DNA of 64,000 nt from positions 1 to 64,000 of the forward strand of contig JAFKDC010000003.1 in the NCBI GenBank assembly GCA_017255395.1, in the 5' to 3' direction. The stretch's first letter is position 1. Each line of letters begins with the position of its first letter. The notes below the pieces were generated by a model, which saw only the letters and a list, made by a program, of their open reading frames with translations, did no database searches and was not told where the DNA came from. Made by a program: the position numbers and the translations under genes. Origin of the DNA: Enemella evansiae. Its GTDB lineage: Bacteria; Pseudomonadota; Alphaproteobacteria; Rhodobacterales; Rhodobacteraceae. Positions 56,718 through 64,000 of the stretch are shown in pieces.

Positions 56718-57248
56718 TTATTTTCCGCCATCCCGGTCGAGGGCCATCCGGTGGACCTTTCGCAGGGTGTTCAGGTTGCGCACCGTGCCGGTCTTCATCG
56801 CGGGGTGGGTCAGTTTCGAGCGACCCATCCCCTCCGGGTAGTGGATGTAGAGCGCGCCGGGCGCGGGCCTGATCTCTTCGACGGTGCGGTGTCGGCACGC
56901 GGCCTGCGGGTCGTCCGGGAAGGATTCGTCTGTGAGCAGGATCGCAACCTTGGCGGGCTCGGCCTCGGGAAAGGGCAGGGCGTCGAGGATGGCGGAGAGG
57001 TCCGCAGGGGTCCGCAGGCACAGGGGCATGGGGTGGCCCGTGTGGGTGGCGAGGGCGCGTTCGAGCGCGGTTTGGACCTCGGGGGTGCTGCCCTCATGGG
57101 TAAAGACGGCGTTGCCGCTGGCGATATAGGTCTGGGGCCGCACGCCGCCGATCTCTTCGATCAGACTGCGGAGGTCTGTCATGGCGAGTTTGCCGGTCCC
57201 GCCCACGTTCACGGCGCGCAGGAAGGTGGCGTAGGTCGTGGTGGTCAT
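56718..57248 (-). CDS. DUF1697 family protein
   Basis: A 176-aa protein with the DUF1697 opening YATFLRAVNVGGTGKLAMTDLRSLIEEIG...TYIASGNAVF and end HPAMKTGTVRNLNTLRKV. Complete. Start 57248 chosen from the family N-terminus. Function unknown. Confidence 0.85.
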   Translation of the reverse strand: MTTTTYATFLRAVNVGGTGKLAMTDLRSLIEEIGGVRPQTYIASGNAVFTHEGSTPEVQTALERALATHTGHPMPLCLRTPADLSAILDALPFPEAEPAKVAILLTDESFPDDPQAACRHRTVEEIRPAPGALYIHYPEGMGRSKLTHPAMKTGTVRNLNTLRKVHRMALDRDGGK

Positions 57249-57545
57249 GGGCTGTGGTCCGGTGAGGCTGGCTTGCGGGATATGGGTGCCGGTCTGGAGC
57301 GGCAGAGGCACCGCCTTCGCGAGATGCGGGTGACGGGGGCGGGCGCTAGTGGCGCGGAGGGGTGAAGCCCGCGCTGGCCAGGCGCGTCGGGCCGCTGCGG
57401 TGTGGAGGCGGTCCGCCCGTGCGGGTCGGGCGCTTTGGGCTGCCGTCTCGCGGTGGCGGGTGGCACCAAAGGGGTGGGCGCCTCGGGCCGTGTGCGAAGG
57501 GAGAGGGTCCGCCCGCGCCGGTCGGGCGGGCGGAGCCCGGTGGCC

Positions 57546-58553
57546 TCAGCGGCCACGGATGCGCGGGTCGAGGGCGTCTCGCAGCCCGTCGCCCAGGTAG
57601 TTGACCGAAAGCACCGTCAGCGAGATCGCGATGCCCGGCAGGACGACGCGTTCGGGGAAGCGCTCCATCCGCTGCACCGCGTCCGCCAGCATCTTGCCCC
57701 ATGTGGGGAAGTCCGAAGGGAAGCCCACGCCAAGGAAGCTGAGCGCCGACTCGGTGATGATCGCCGTGGCCAGTCCCAGCGCCGCCGAGACCATGATCGG
57801 CGACAGCACGTTGGGCAGCAGGTGCCGCCGGATGATCTTGCCGTTCGAGGACCCGATAGAGCGCGCCGCCAGCACGAACTCGCGTTCCTTGATGGCCAGC
57901 ACGTCGCCGCGCACGATCCGCGCCGTGGGCATCCAAGAGGTGATCGCGATGATCGTCACGATCAGGATGAACATCCCGCCCTCGGGGCCGAAGTTGGCCC
58001 TGAGCGGTTGCCGGAAGAGCGTCACCGCAAGCAGCAGCAGCGGCAGGATCGGCAACGCGAGGAACAGGTCCGTGGTGCGCATGAGCAGGCCGTCGAGGCG
58101 CTTGAAATAGCCCGCCATGACGCCGATGGCGGTGCCGATGATCAGGCTCAGCAGCATCGCCGCCCAGCCCACCGCCATCGAGGCGCGGCCCCCCGCCAGC
58201 ATCTGCGCGAGGTTGTCGCGGCCCAGCTGGTCCGACCCCAGCGGCTTGGCCCAGGACACCTTGGCCGAGCCGTCCCACAGCGCGGTGTAGATCGGCCGCA
58301 GGTCCTTGTTGCGGATGTCCAGCTTCTGCGGATCGACCGTCCAGATATAGGGGCCGACCAGCACCGCCAGCGTGATGAAGGTCAGGAAGCCCAACCCGAA
58401 CATCGCACCCTTGTGCTTGCGGAACTGGTCCCAGACGTCCTTGCCCCGGGATCGGGGCGGGGCCATTGGTCCCTTGTCCTGCAGCGCCGCGATGGGGGTG
58501 GCGGCCTCTGCGCCTTCGGCGAGGATCACATCGTCCTGCGGAGAGTCAGTCAT
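57546..58553 (-). CDS. Peptide ABC importer permease (DppC/OppC type)
   Basis: A 335-aa permease with an N-terminal cytoplasmic extension, one span (MFGLGFLTFITLAVLVGPYIW), and a BPD_transp_1 domain with five spans. The EAA loop lies in VLAIKEREFVLAARSIGSSNGKIIRRHLLPN. The C-terminus is LSVNYLGDGLRDALDPR, standard for OppC. It overlaps the DppB-type gene by 8 bp. Confidence 0.92.
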   Translation of the reverse strand: MTDSPQDDVILAEGAEAATPIAALQDKGPMAPPRSRGKDVWDQFRKHKGAMFGLGFLTFITLAVLVGPYIWTVDPQKLDIRNKDLRPIYTALWDGSAKVSWAKPLGSDQLGRDNLAQMLAGGRASMAVGWAAMLLSLIIGTAIGVMAGYFKRLDGLLMRTTDLFLALPILPLLLLAVTLFRQPLRANFGPEGGMFILIVTIIAITSWMPTARIVRGDVLAIKEREFVLAARSIGSSNGKIIRRHLLPNVLSPIMVSAALGLATAIITESALSFLGVGFPSDFPTWGKMLADAVQRMERFPERVVLPGIAISLTVLSVNYLGDGLRDALDPRIRGR

Positions 58554-59553
58554 AGCGGATCCTCGGGTCGAGAATGCCGTAAAGGATATCGGCGATCAGG
58601 TTGAACATCACGATAAGCACCGCGAAAATGAAGGTCAGCGTCATGACCATGGGCAGGTCGTTGGCGAAAAGCGCGGTCAGCAGAAGCTGCCCGATGCCGT
58701 TCACCTTGAAGACGCTTTCGGTGATGATGGCGCCGCCGAAGATCGACGGGATGCCCAGCGCGATGACGGTCACCACCGGGATCATCGAGTTGCGCAGCAC
58801 GTGGACCATGACGGTGACGGCCTCGGACAGGCCCTTGGCCCGGGCGGTGCGCACGTAGTCCTGATTGAGGTTGTCCAGCATCGAGGCGCGCATGTAGCGC
58901 GACAGCTGCGCGGTGATCTGAAGCGCCAGCACCATGACCGGCATGATCATCTGTTGCAGCTGGACCTTGAAGGTGGCCCAGTCGACGACCCGGTGCGTGG
59001 TGTCGTAGATCGAGGGGAACCAGCCAAGCTGCACGGAAAAGATCACGATCAGCAGGGGGCCGGTGAAGAAGGGCGGGATCGAGAAGCCGATCATCGTCAC
59101 GAAGGTGCCCGCCTGATCGAAGACCGAATACTGGCGATAGGCCGAGTAGATGCCGACCGGGATCGCGATGAGGATGGCGACGATATAGGCCACGCCCACC
59201 ACCCAGAGGGTCTGCGGGATGCGCTGGAGGATGATGTCCATGACCGGGCTGCGGGTCTGCCACGAGATCACGCGCAGCTTGCCCTCGGAGAAGGTGGTGC
59301 CCAGCCAGTGGTCGATCAGCACCTGCGGCTCGATCCAGAAGACCTGGACCAGCCATTTCCAGTATTGCACCAGCGGCGGTTCTCCGAGGCCGAGGGCCTG
59401 CCGCATCTTCTCCTTGACCTCGGGCGGCACGGTCAGGGGGACCTGCGCCATGGGGTCGCCGGGGGCGAGTTGCAGCAGCATGAAGATGACGAAGCTGATG
59501 AAGATCAGCGTCGGGATCGAGAGCAAGAGTCGTCGGATCGCGTATGTGAGCAA
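58546..59553 (-). CDS. Peptide ABC importer permease (DppB/OppB type)
   Basis: A 335-aa permease of the OppB group. First span AIRRLLLSIPTLIFISFVIFMLLQLAPGDP is typical. The EAA loop is DYVRTARAKGLSEAVTVMVHVLRNSMIPVVT. Ends DILYGILDPRIRYD. It lies 385 bp after the binding-protein gene, past two strong hairpins. Confidence 0.92.
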   Translation of the reverse strand: MLTYAIRRLLLSIPTLIFISFVIFMLLQLAPGDPMAQVPLTVPPEVKEKMRQALGLGEPPLVQYWKWLVQVFWIEPQVLIDHWLGTTFSEGKLRVISWQTRSPVMDIILQRIPQTLWVVGVAYIVAILIAIPVGIYSAYRQYSVFDQAGTFVTMIGFSIPPFFTGPLLIVIFSVQLGWFPSIYDTTHRVVDWATFKVQLQQMIMPVMVLALQITAQLSRYMRASMLDNLNQDYVRTARAKGLSEAVTVMVHVLRNSMIPVVTVIALGIPSIFGGAIITESVFKVNGIGQLLLTALFANDLPMVMTLTFIFAVLIVMFNLIADILYGILDPRIRYD

Positions 59554-59938
59554 GGGTTACTCCCCTGTCTGGCTTTGTCGGTGGCGGTGGATGCACGTCC
59601 CCTGCGGTCCCAGGGACCGAAGCGGGGCGCATGGCGCGGGAAAGGCGGGGGGTGCGACAGGGGCCTGACGGACCACATGCGCCGCAGGGGCGGGGCGACC
59701 ATCCGTCATCGCGAGGAAACGCGGGCGACGCTGCAGGGGTGCCGGGGCAACCGGTGGCCGCATGGCGCCATTCAGGAACCCGCAGCCGTCGTGCCGGAAG
59801 GATCTTTCAGGCTGCCGGAGGTCCGTCGTCATCGCGGGGCGGGCCTTTCTGCCGGGGCGGCGGCGATGTCGGGGGCAGGCCGGGGCGGCGCCCGGCCTGC
59901 ACGAGGGCGCGCGACAGGCGCGCGCCCGGTTCCGGGGC
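59554..59938. other. Region between binding-protein gene and permease genes
   Basis: These 385 bp hold no gene. Two perfect GC hairpins lie just after the binding-protein stop (59875-59927). The remainder next to the permease is GC-rich without a clear promoter. Confidence 0.5.
59875..59927 (-). terminator. Double hairpin after the binding-protein gene
   Basis: Two consecutive perfect stems: GGGCGCGCG/CGCGCGCCC (9 bp, 59905-59927) and GCAGGCCGGG/CCCGGCCTGC (10 bp, 59875-59900). They start 12 bp beyond the stop. No T-run follows, so partial termination or 3'-end protection of the binding-protein message is likely. Confidence 0.6.
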
Positions 59939-61639
59939 TTACTCGATGCGGTACCAGTCAGCCACGTTCCACAGCTCCGAATCCCAGACGTTCAGATCGA
60001 CGCCGCCAAGGGTGTTCGAATGCGCCGACAGGCGGCCACGGTGCACCAGCGGGATCATGCCGCCGCGCTCGAAGGCCATCTTCGACAGCTCGCGGCCGAT
60101 GCGCTGACGCTCTGCCGGGTCGGCGGTCTTGGTCAGCTCTGTGTGCAGCGCGTCGTATTCCTCGTCGCAGAAGCGGCTGATGTTCTCGCCCTGCCACTGG
60201 GTTTCGGGGCGCGGAGCCTTGTCGCACAGGCCGTTGCCAAGGTAGGCCTGCGGGTCGGTGCCGTTGAAGGTGTTGGCGTACATCTCGACGTCGGCATAGA
60301 ACTTCTGGAAGGTATCGGGCGAACCCGGGTCACCGCCGAAGAAGACCGACGAGTCGACATTGCGCAGCTCGACCTCGAAGCCGATCTGCTCCCACCAGTC
60401 CTTGATCAGCGCCTGGAAGTCCTGGCGCACGGCGTTGGTGGAGGTCTGGTAGAGCATCCGCAGCTCGACGCCGTCCTTCTCGCGGATGCCGTCGCCGTTG
60501 CTGTCGACCCAGCCGGCCTCTTCCAGCATCGCCTTGGCGCCCTCGATATCCTGCACGTCGCAGCCCTCGGCATCGGTCCAGGCAAAGGCCTCGGGCGCGG
60601 GCACCCAAGAGCAGGTCACGCGACCGGCCTGGCCATAACCCACCTCGACCAGCAGGTTGCGGTCGATGGCCATGGACATGGCCTTGTAGACCGCCGGGTC
60701 CGACAGATAGGGGTGCGGACGCACGACCGAGCGCTCATCCGGCCCGAGGTTCGGGTCGGGGTTGGTATTGTTCAGCATGATGCGTTCCATCAGCGGACCA
60801 AAGCCCGCCACGGCGACGCCTTTCCCGCCGGCTTCCATCTCGGCGATGACGTCGGGCGCCAGCTGTAGGTTCCATGCGTAGTCGAACTCGCCGGTTTCCA
60901 TCACGGCGGTGCCCGCCGCGGCCGCGTCGCCGCCGCCCTTGAAGTTGACGGTCGCGAAGGCCGGCTTGTTCGGGTCGCGGTAATTGGGGTTCGCCGACAG
61001 CGAGATCACATCGTTGGGCTTGAACTCGTCCACGACGAAGGGGCCGGTGCCGATGGGGCCAAAGTTCTCATCGGTGCAGGTCGAGGCGGCGGCGCCCACG
61101 CAGTTCTCGAACTGGGCCTTTTGCAGGATCGGGCTTTCGTTGCCCACGAAGGCGGAATAGGGCACCGGCTGCGGCTCTTCGAAGGTGACCACGACGGTCA
61201 GCTCGTCCGGGGTTTCGACGCTGGCGATCCCCTCGAACTTGGTCAGCTGCGCGCAGCCGCCTTCGGGATGGGTGCAGTATTCGTAGGTGAATTTCACGTC
61301 CTCGGACGTAAAGGGCGTGCCGTCGGACCACATCAGGCCCTCGGTCAGCTTCCAGGTGATCTGGGTCAGGTCTTCGGTAACGCCGCCGTTGTTGACGGTG
61401 GGGATCTCGTCCACCAGCCAGGGCACCAGCTCGCCGGAGGCGTTGTAGCGGGCCAGCGGCTCGACGATGATCGACGATGCTTCGGTATCCTTGGTGCCGC
61501 CCGACAGGAAGGGGTTCAGGATCGACGGCGCCTGCCAGTAGATGATCCGCACTTCGCCGTCAGAGCCGCGCTCGGCCATGGCGGCTGGTGCGAAGGCCAC
61601 GGCAGCCGCAGCCCCCAGCATCAGGGTCTTGAGTTTCAT
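59939..61639 (-). CDS. Peptide ABC importer substrate-binding protein (SBP family 5)
   Basis: A 566-aa periplasmic binding protein. Signal peptide MKLKTLMLGAAAAVAFAPAAMA. The family-5 core includes ITWKLTEGLMWSDGTPFTSEDVKFTYEY and FVVDEFKPNDVISLSANPNYRDPNKPAF. Four or more Cys suggest disulfides. It is divergent from the double ATPase gene. The ligand is probably an oligopeptide but cannot be read. Confidence 0.92.
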   Translation of the reverse strand: MKLKTLMLGAAAAVAFAPAAMAERGSDGEVRIIYWQAPSILNPFLSGGTKDTEASSIIVEPLARYNASGELVPWLVDEIPTVNNGGVTEDLTQITWKLTEGLMWSDGTPFTSEDVKFTYEYCTHPEGGCAQLTKFEGIASVETPDELTVVVTFEEPQPVPYSAFVGNESPILQKAQFENCVGAAASTCTDENFGPIGTGPFVVDEFKPNDVISLSANPNYRDPNKPAFATVNFKGGGDAAAAGTAVMETGEFDYAWNLQLAPDVIAEMEAGGKGVAVAGFGPLMERIMLNNTNPDPNLGPDERSVVRPHPYLSDPAVYKAMSMAIDRNLLVEVGYGQAGRVTCSWVPAPEAFAWTDAEGCDVQDIEGAKAMLEEAGWVDSNGDGIREKDGVELRMLYQTSTNAVRQDFQALIKDWWEQIGFEVELRNVDSSVFFGGDPGSPDTFQKFYADVEMYANTFNGTDPQAYLGNGLCDKAPRPETQWQGENISRFCDEEYDALHTELTKTADPAERQRIGRELSKMAFERGGMIPLVHRGRLSAHSNTLGGVDLNVWDSELWNVADWYRIE

Positions 61640-61893
61640 GTCACTCTCCTAGTTGGCGGGACGGGCCTTCGTGGGCCGTCCACGTTCTCGCATTGGTGGG
61701 GAACAGTGATGCATCCCGAATTCCGGCACGCAATGGCCGGGGGTTTGAAATGACATCCAACGCTCTCTCACTGGGTCCATCGAAACAGATGATGCGCAAA
61801 ATGCAAGCATTGCCTAAGGGAAGTGCAACCGCGCCCTTTACAGGCGGCTTTGGCAGGCCGTAGCCTTCTGTGTCAGACAGACAGAGGACCGCC
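61640..61893. promoter_or_regulatory. Shared divergent promoter region of the peptide importer
   Basis: This 254-bp region separates the binding-protein gene (minus) and the double ATPase gene (plus). Its AT-richer part at 61790-61815 contains AATGC-AA-GCATT, a small dyad. AGAGGA at 61883-61888 is the ribosome-binding site for the ATPase gene. Confidence 0.4.
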
Positions 61894-63723
61894 ATGCTGG
61901 ACGCCGCCCCACCCCCGATTGCCCGCATCGAAAACCTGCGGGTGGAGTTCCAGACCAAGTCCGGTCCGGTGGTGGGGGTCGAGGATGTCTCTTTCGAGAT
62001 CGGCCCCGGAGAGACCGTCTGCGTGGTCGGCGAATCGGGATCGGGCAAGTCGGTCTCGTCGCTGTCGCTGATGCGGCTGATCGAATACGGGGGCGGAGAG
62101 ATCGCCGGGGGTCGCCTGCCGTTCGACCGCAAGGAGGGGGGCGAGATCGACCTCGCCGCCACCGACCAGTCGCTGATGCGCACGATCCGCGGCAACGAGA
62201 TCGGCATGATCTTCCAGGAACCGATGACCGCGCTGAACCCGGTCTTCACGGTAGAACGCCAGTTGACCGAGGGGCTGCGCGTGCATCGCGGCCTGTCCCG
62301 GAAAGAGGCCGCCGCCGTGGCGCTGGACCTGATGAAACAGGTCCGCATCCCCGAGGCCGAGCGGAGGCTGAAGCAGTACCCGCACGAGCTGTCGGGGGGC
62401 ATGCGCCAGCGCGTGGTGATCGCCATGGCGCTGGCCTGCAAGCCGCGCCTGCTGATCGCCGACGAACCCACCACCGCGCTGGACGTGACGATCCAGGCGG
62501 AAATCCTCGCCCTGATGGACCGGCTCAAGCGCGAGACCGGGACGGCGGTGATGTTCATCACCCACGACATGGCGGTGGTCGCCCAGATGGCCGACCGCGT
62601 GGTGGTGATGTTCCGTGGCAACAAGGTCGAGGAGGGCACCGTCGAAGAGATCTTCGAGCGCCCGCAGCATCCCTATACCAAGGCGCTTCTGGCCGCCGTG
62701 CCCAAGCTGGGCGAGATGTCGGGCACCGATCTGCCCGCGCCGATGCGGCTGGTGGGGCAGGCGGGTCCGCCGCCGCAACCGATCCCCGGCACGCAGGAGC
62801 CGCTGCTGAAGGTCGAGAACCTGACCACGCGCTTTGCCGTCAAGGGCGGGCTTTTCCGGCGCACCGTCGCCAATGTCCACGCGGCCGAGGATGTGTCCTT
62901 CACGCTGAACAAGGGGCAGACCCTCAGCCTTGTGGGGGAAAGCGGCTGCGGCAAGTCCACGGCGGGGCGGTCGATCCTGCGTCTGGTCGAGCCGATGGCG
63001 GGCACCGTCGATCTGGACGGCACCGATGTCATGGCGCTGTCGCCCTCGGGCCTGCGCGACATGCGGCGCGAGATGCAGATGATCTTTCAGGACCCCTTCG
63101 CCTCGCTGAACCCGCAGCTGCCGCTTGCCGATCAGGTGGCCGAGCCGATCCACAATTACGGCGTGGCCAAAGGCTCTGCGGTGATGGACAGGGTCGCCAG
63201 CCTATTCGACCGGGTCGAACTGCCGCGCAGCTTCATGCGCCGCTTCCCGCATGAGCTGTCGGGCGGCCAGCGCCAGCGCATCGCCATTGCCCGCGCGCTG
63301 GCGCTGAACCCCAAGCTGATCGTCGCGGACGAGGCGGTTTCGGCGCTGGACGTCTCGGTTCAGGCACAGGTCATCAACCTGATGATGGAACTGCAGGCAG
63401 AGCTGGGCCTTGGCTATGTCTTCATCAGCCACGACATGGCGGTGGTCGAGCGGGTCAGCCACCACGTGGGCGTGATGTACCTTGGCCGCATCGTCGAGCT
63501 GGGGCCGCGCCGCGCCGTCTTCGAGGACCCGCAGCACCCCTATACGCGCGCCCTGATGAAGGCGGTGCCCATTGCCGATCCGCGCCGCCGCAAGTCCGAG
63601 AAGGACCTGAACTTCAAGCCGATTCCCTCGCCGATCCACCCGGTTGGGCATGAGCCCGGGCCGTCGGTCTACCGCGAGGTCTCTCCGGGACACAGGGTGC
63701 TGACCTCCGACAGCGGGTACTGA
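61894..63723 (+). CDS. Fused double ATPase of the peptide ABC importer (DppD-DppF type)
   Basis: A 609-aa protein with two complete ABC domains. First: Walker A GESGSGKS, signature LSGGMRQRV, Walker B LLIADEPTTALD. Second: Walker A GESGCGKST, signature LSGGQRQRI, Walker B LIVADEAVSALD. Each is followed by the oligopeptide-transporter C-terminal element with PYTKALLAAVP or PYTRALMKAVP. Start 61894 (MLDAAPPP) has AGAGGA upstream; a GTG at 61870 is an alternative. Confidence 0.92.
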   Translation: MLDAAPPPIARIENLRVEFQTKSGPVVGVEDVSFEIGPGETVCVVGESGSGKSVSSLSLMRLIEYGGGEIAGGRLPFDRKEGGEIDLAATDQSLMRTIRGNEIGMIFQEPMTALNPVFTVERQLTEGLRVHRGLSRKEAAAVALDLMKQVRIPEAERRLKQYPHELSGGMRQRVVIAMALACKPRLLIADEPTTALDVTIQAEILALMDRLKRETGTAVMFITHDMAVVAQMADRVVVMFRGNKVEEGTVEEIFERPQHPYTKALLAAVPKLGEMSGTDLPAPMRLVGQAGPPPQPIPGTQEPLLKVENLTTRFAVKGGLFRRTVANVHAAEDVSFTLNKGQTLSLVGESGCGKSTAGRSILRLVEPMAGTVDLDGTDVMALSPSGLRDMRREMQMIFQDPFASLNPQLPLADQVAEPIHNYGVAKGSAVMDRVASLFDRVELPRSFMRRFPHELSGGQRQRIAIARALALNPKLIVADEAVSALDVSVQAQVINLMMELQAELGLGYVFISHDMAVVERVSHHVGVMYLGRIVELGPRRAVFEDPQHPYTRALMKAVPIADPRRRKSEKDLNFKPIPSPIHPVGHEPGPSVYREVSPGHRVLTSDSGY

Positions 63724-64000
63724 TCGGCGCCGCAGAAGGACTGGCATCGGCGCGGCCTGTGCTCGCGGCGATGCGCTTCCGTGTGTCTCGACCGACAGCG
63801 CAATCCCCGACCGGGCGCGCCCTGCGCGTGGCGACAGGGAAGGCGGCATGGCCTCTCTCTGGCCAGAGGTCTGGCGCTGCCCCGGTTCTGGCCGGGCGGC
63901 GCGCCCTGCCGAAGCCCGGCCACGCGGTGCCAGCCCGCCGCTGGCCGACCCGGTCCCTCCGGGGACCACTGCCACGCCATGGTTCCCGGGCGCGCCGACG
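63724..64000. other. Non-coding right edge
   Basis: I see no gene, RNA or convincing terminator in these 277 bp after the double ATPase gene. Confidence 0.4.

Noticed and set aside
63202-63975. Minus-strand open frame reaching past the double ATPase gene at the right edge
   Set aside because: Most of it is antisense to the second ABC domain; the remainder shows no protein features.

Overview
The window is GC-rich chromosomal DNA, densely coded on both strands with many 4-bp and 8-bp gene overlaps. Gene content and order point to an alphaproteobacterium of the Rhodobacteraceae (Roseobacter group): hmuSTUV with exbB-exbD-exbD-tonB, a YfgM-like gene next to bamB and der, yajC-secD-secF, ccmABCDG, acnA next to a DUF1223 gene, and purB. 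This placement is inferred from protein families and synteny; no rRNA or tRNA gene was seen. Most of the window looks like core genome. I saw no insertion sequence, integrase, prophage or CRISPR array.

Layout. 0.2-7.5 kb: ten collinear minus-strand genes for haem-iron acquisition (HmuS, HmuT, HmuU, HmuV, an IsdG-type haem monooxygenase, an unknown secreted protein, ExbB, two ExbD, TonB), with dyad sequences at the two places where promoters are expected. 7.9-9.9 kb: XRE-cupin regulator, secreted fasciclin protein, exported MsrB. 10.2-17.1 kb: J-domain protein divergent from BolA, two tiny membrane proteins, GatB, an unrecognised 414-aa protein, a lytic transglycosylase and a PlsC-type acyltransferase. 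17.2-21 kb: PepN, SDR and PH-like genes overlapping as an operon. 21-21.7 kb: three very small genes separated by hairpins. 21.8-27.7 kb: an RND efflux pair whose membrane-fusion protein carries a very long, strictly 14-residue-periodic hairpin.

28-31.7 kb: YfgM-like protein, BamB and Der (outer-membrane assembly and ribosome maturation). 31.8-34.3 kb: a frameshifted small secreted-protein gene, a TspO-like membrane protein and SerS. 34.6-41.4 kb: YajC-SecD-SecF, a truncated TauE/SafE gene, an Mth938-type protein and the CcmABCDG cytochrome c maturation operon. 41.4-50 kb: a tiny secreted protein, a Tat-exported vanadium-haloperoxidase/PAP2 protein, aconitase, DUF1223, an LpxL-like acyltransferase and FliG. 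50-57.3 kb: single-domain response regulator, PurB, several DUF proteins and a YeeE/TsuA-type thiosulfate transporter. 57.5-63.7 kb: a peptide/oligopeptide ABC importer with a divergent fused double ATPase.

The observations most worth following are the 14-residue repeat hairpin of the membrane-fusion protein, five copies of an intergenic hairpin element, a palindrome shared by the acnA and yajC upstream regions, the unknown secreted protein heading the exbB-tonB operon, and two decayed genes.
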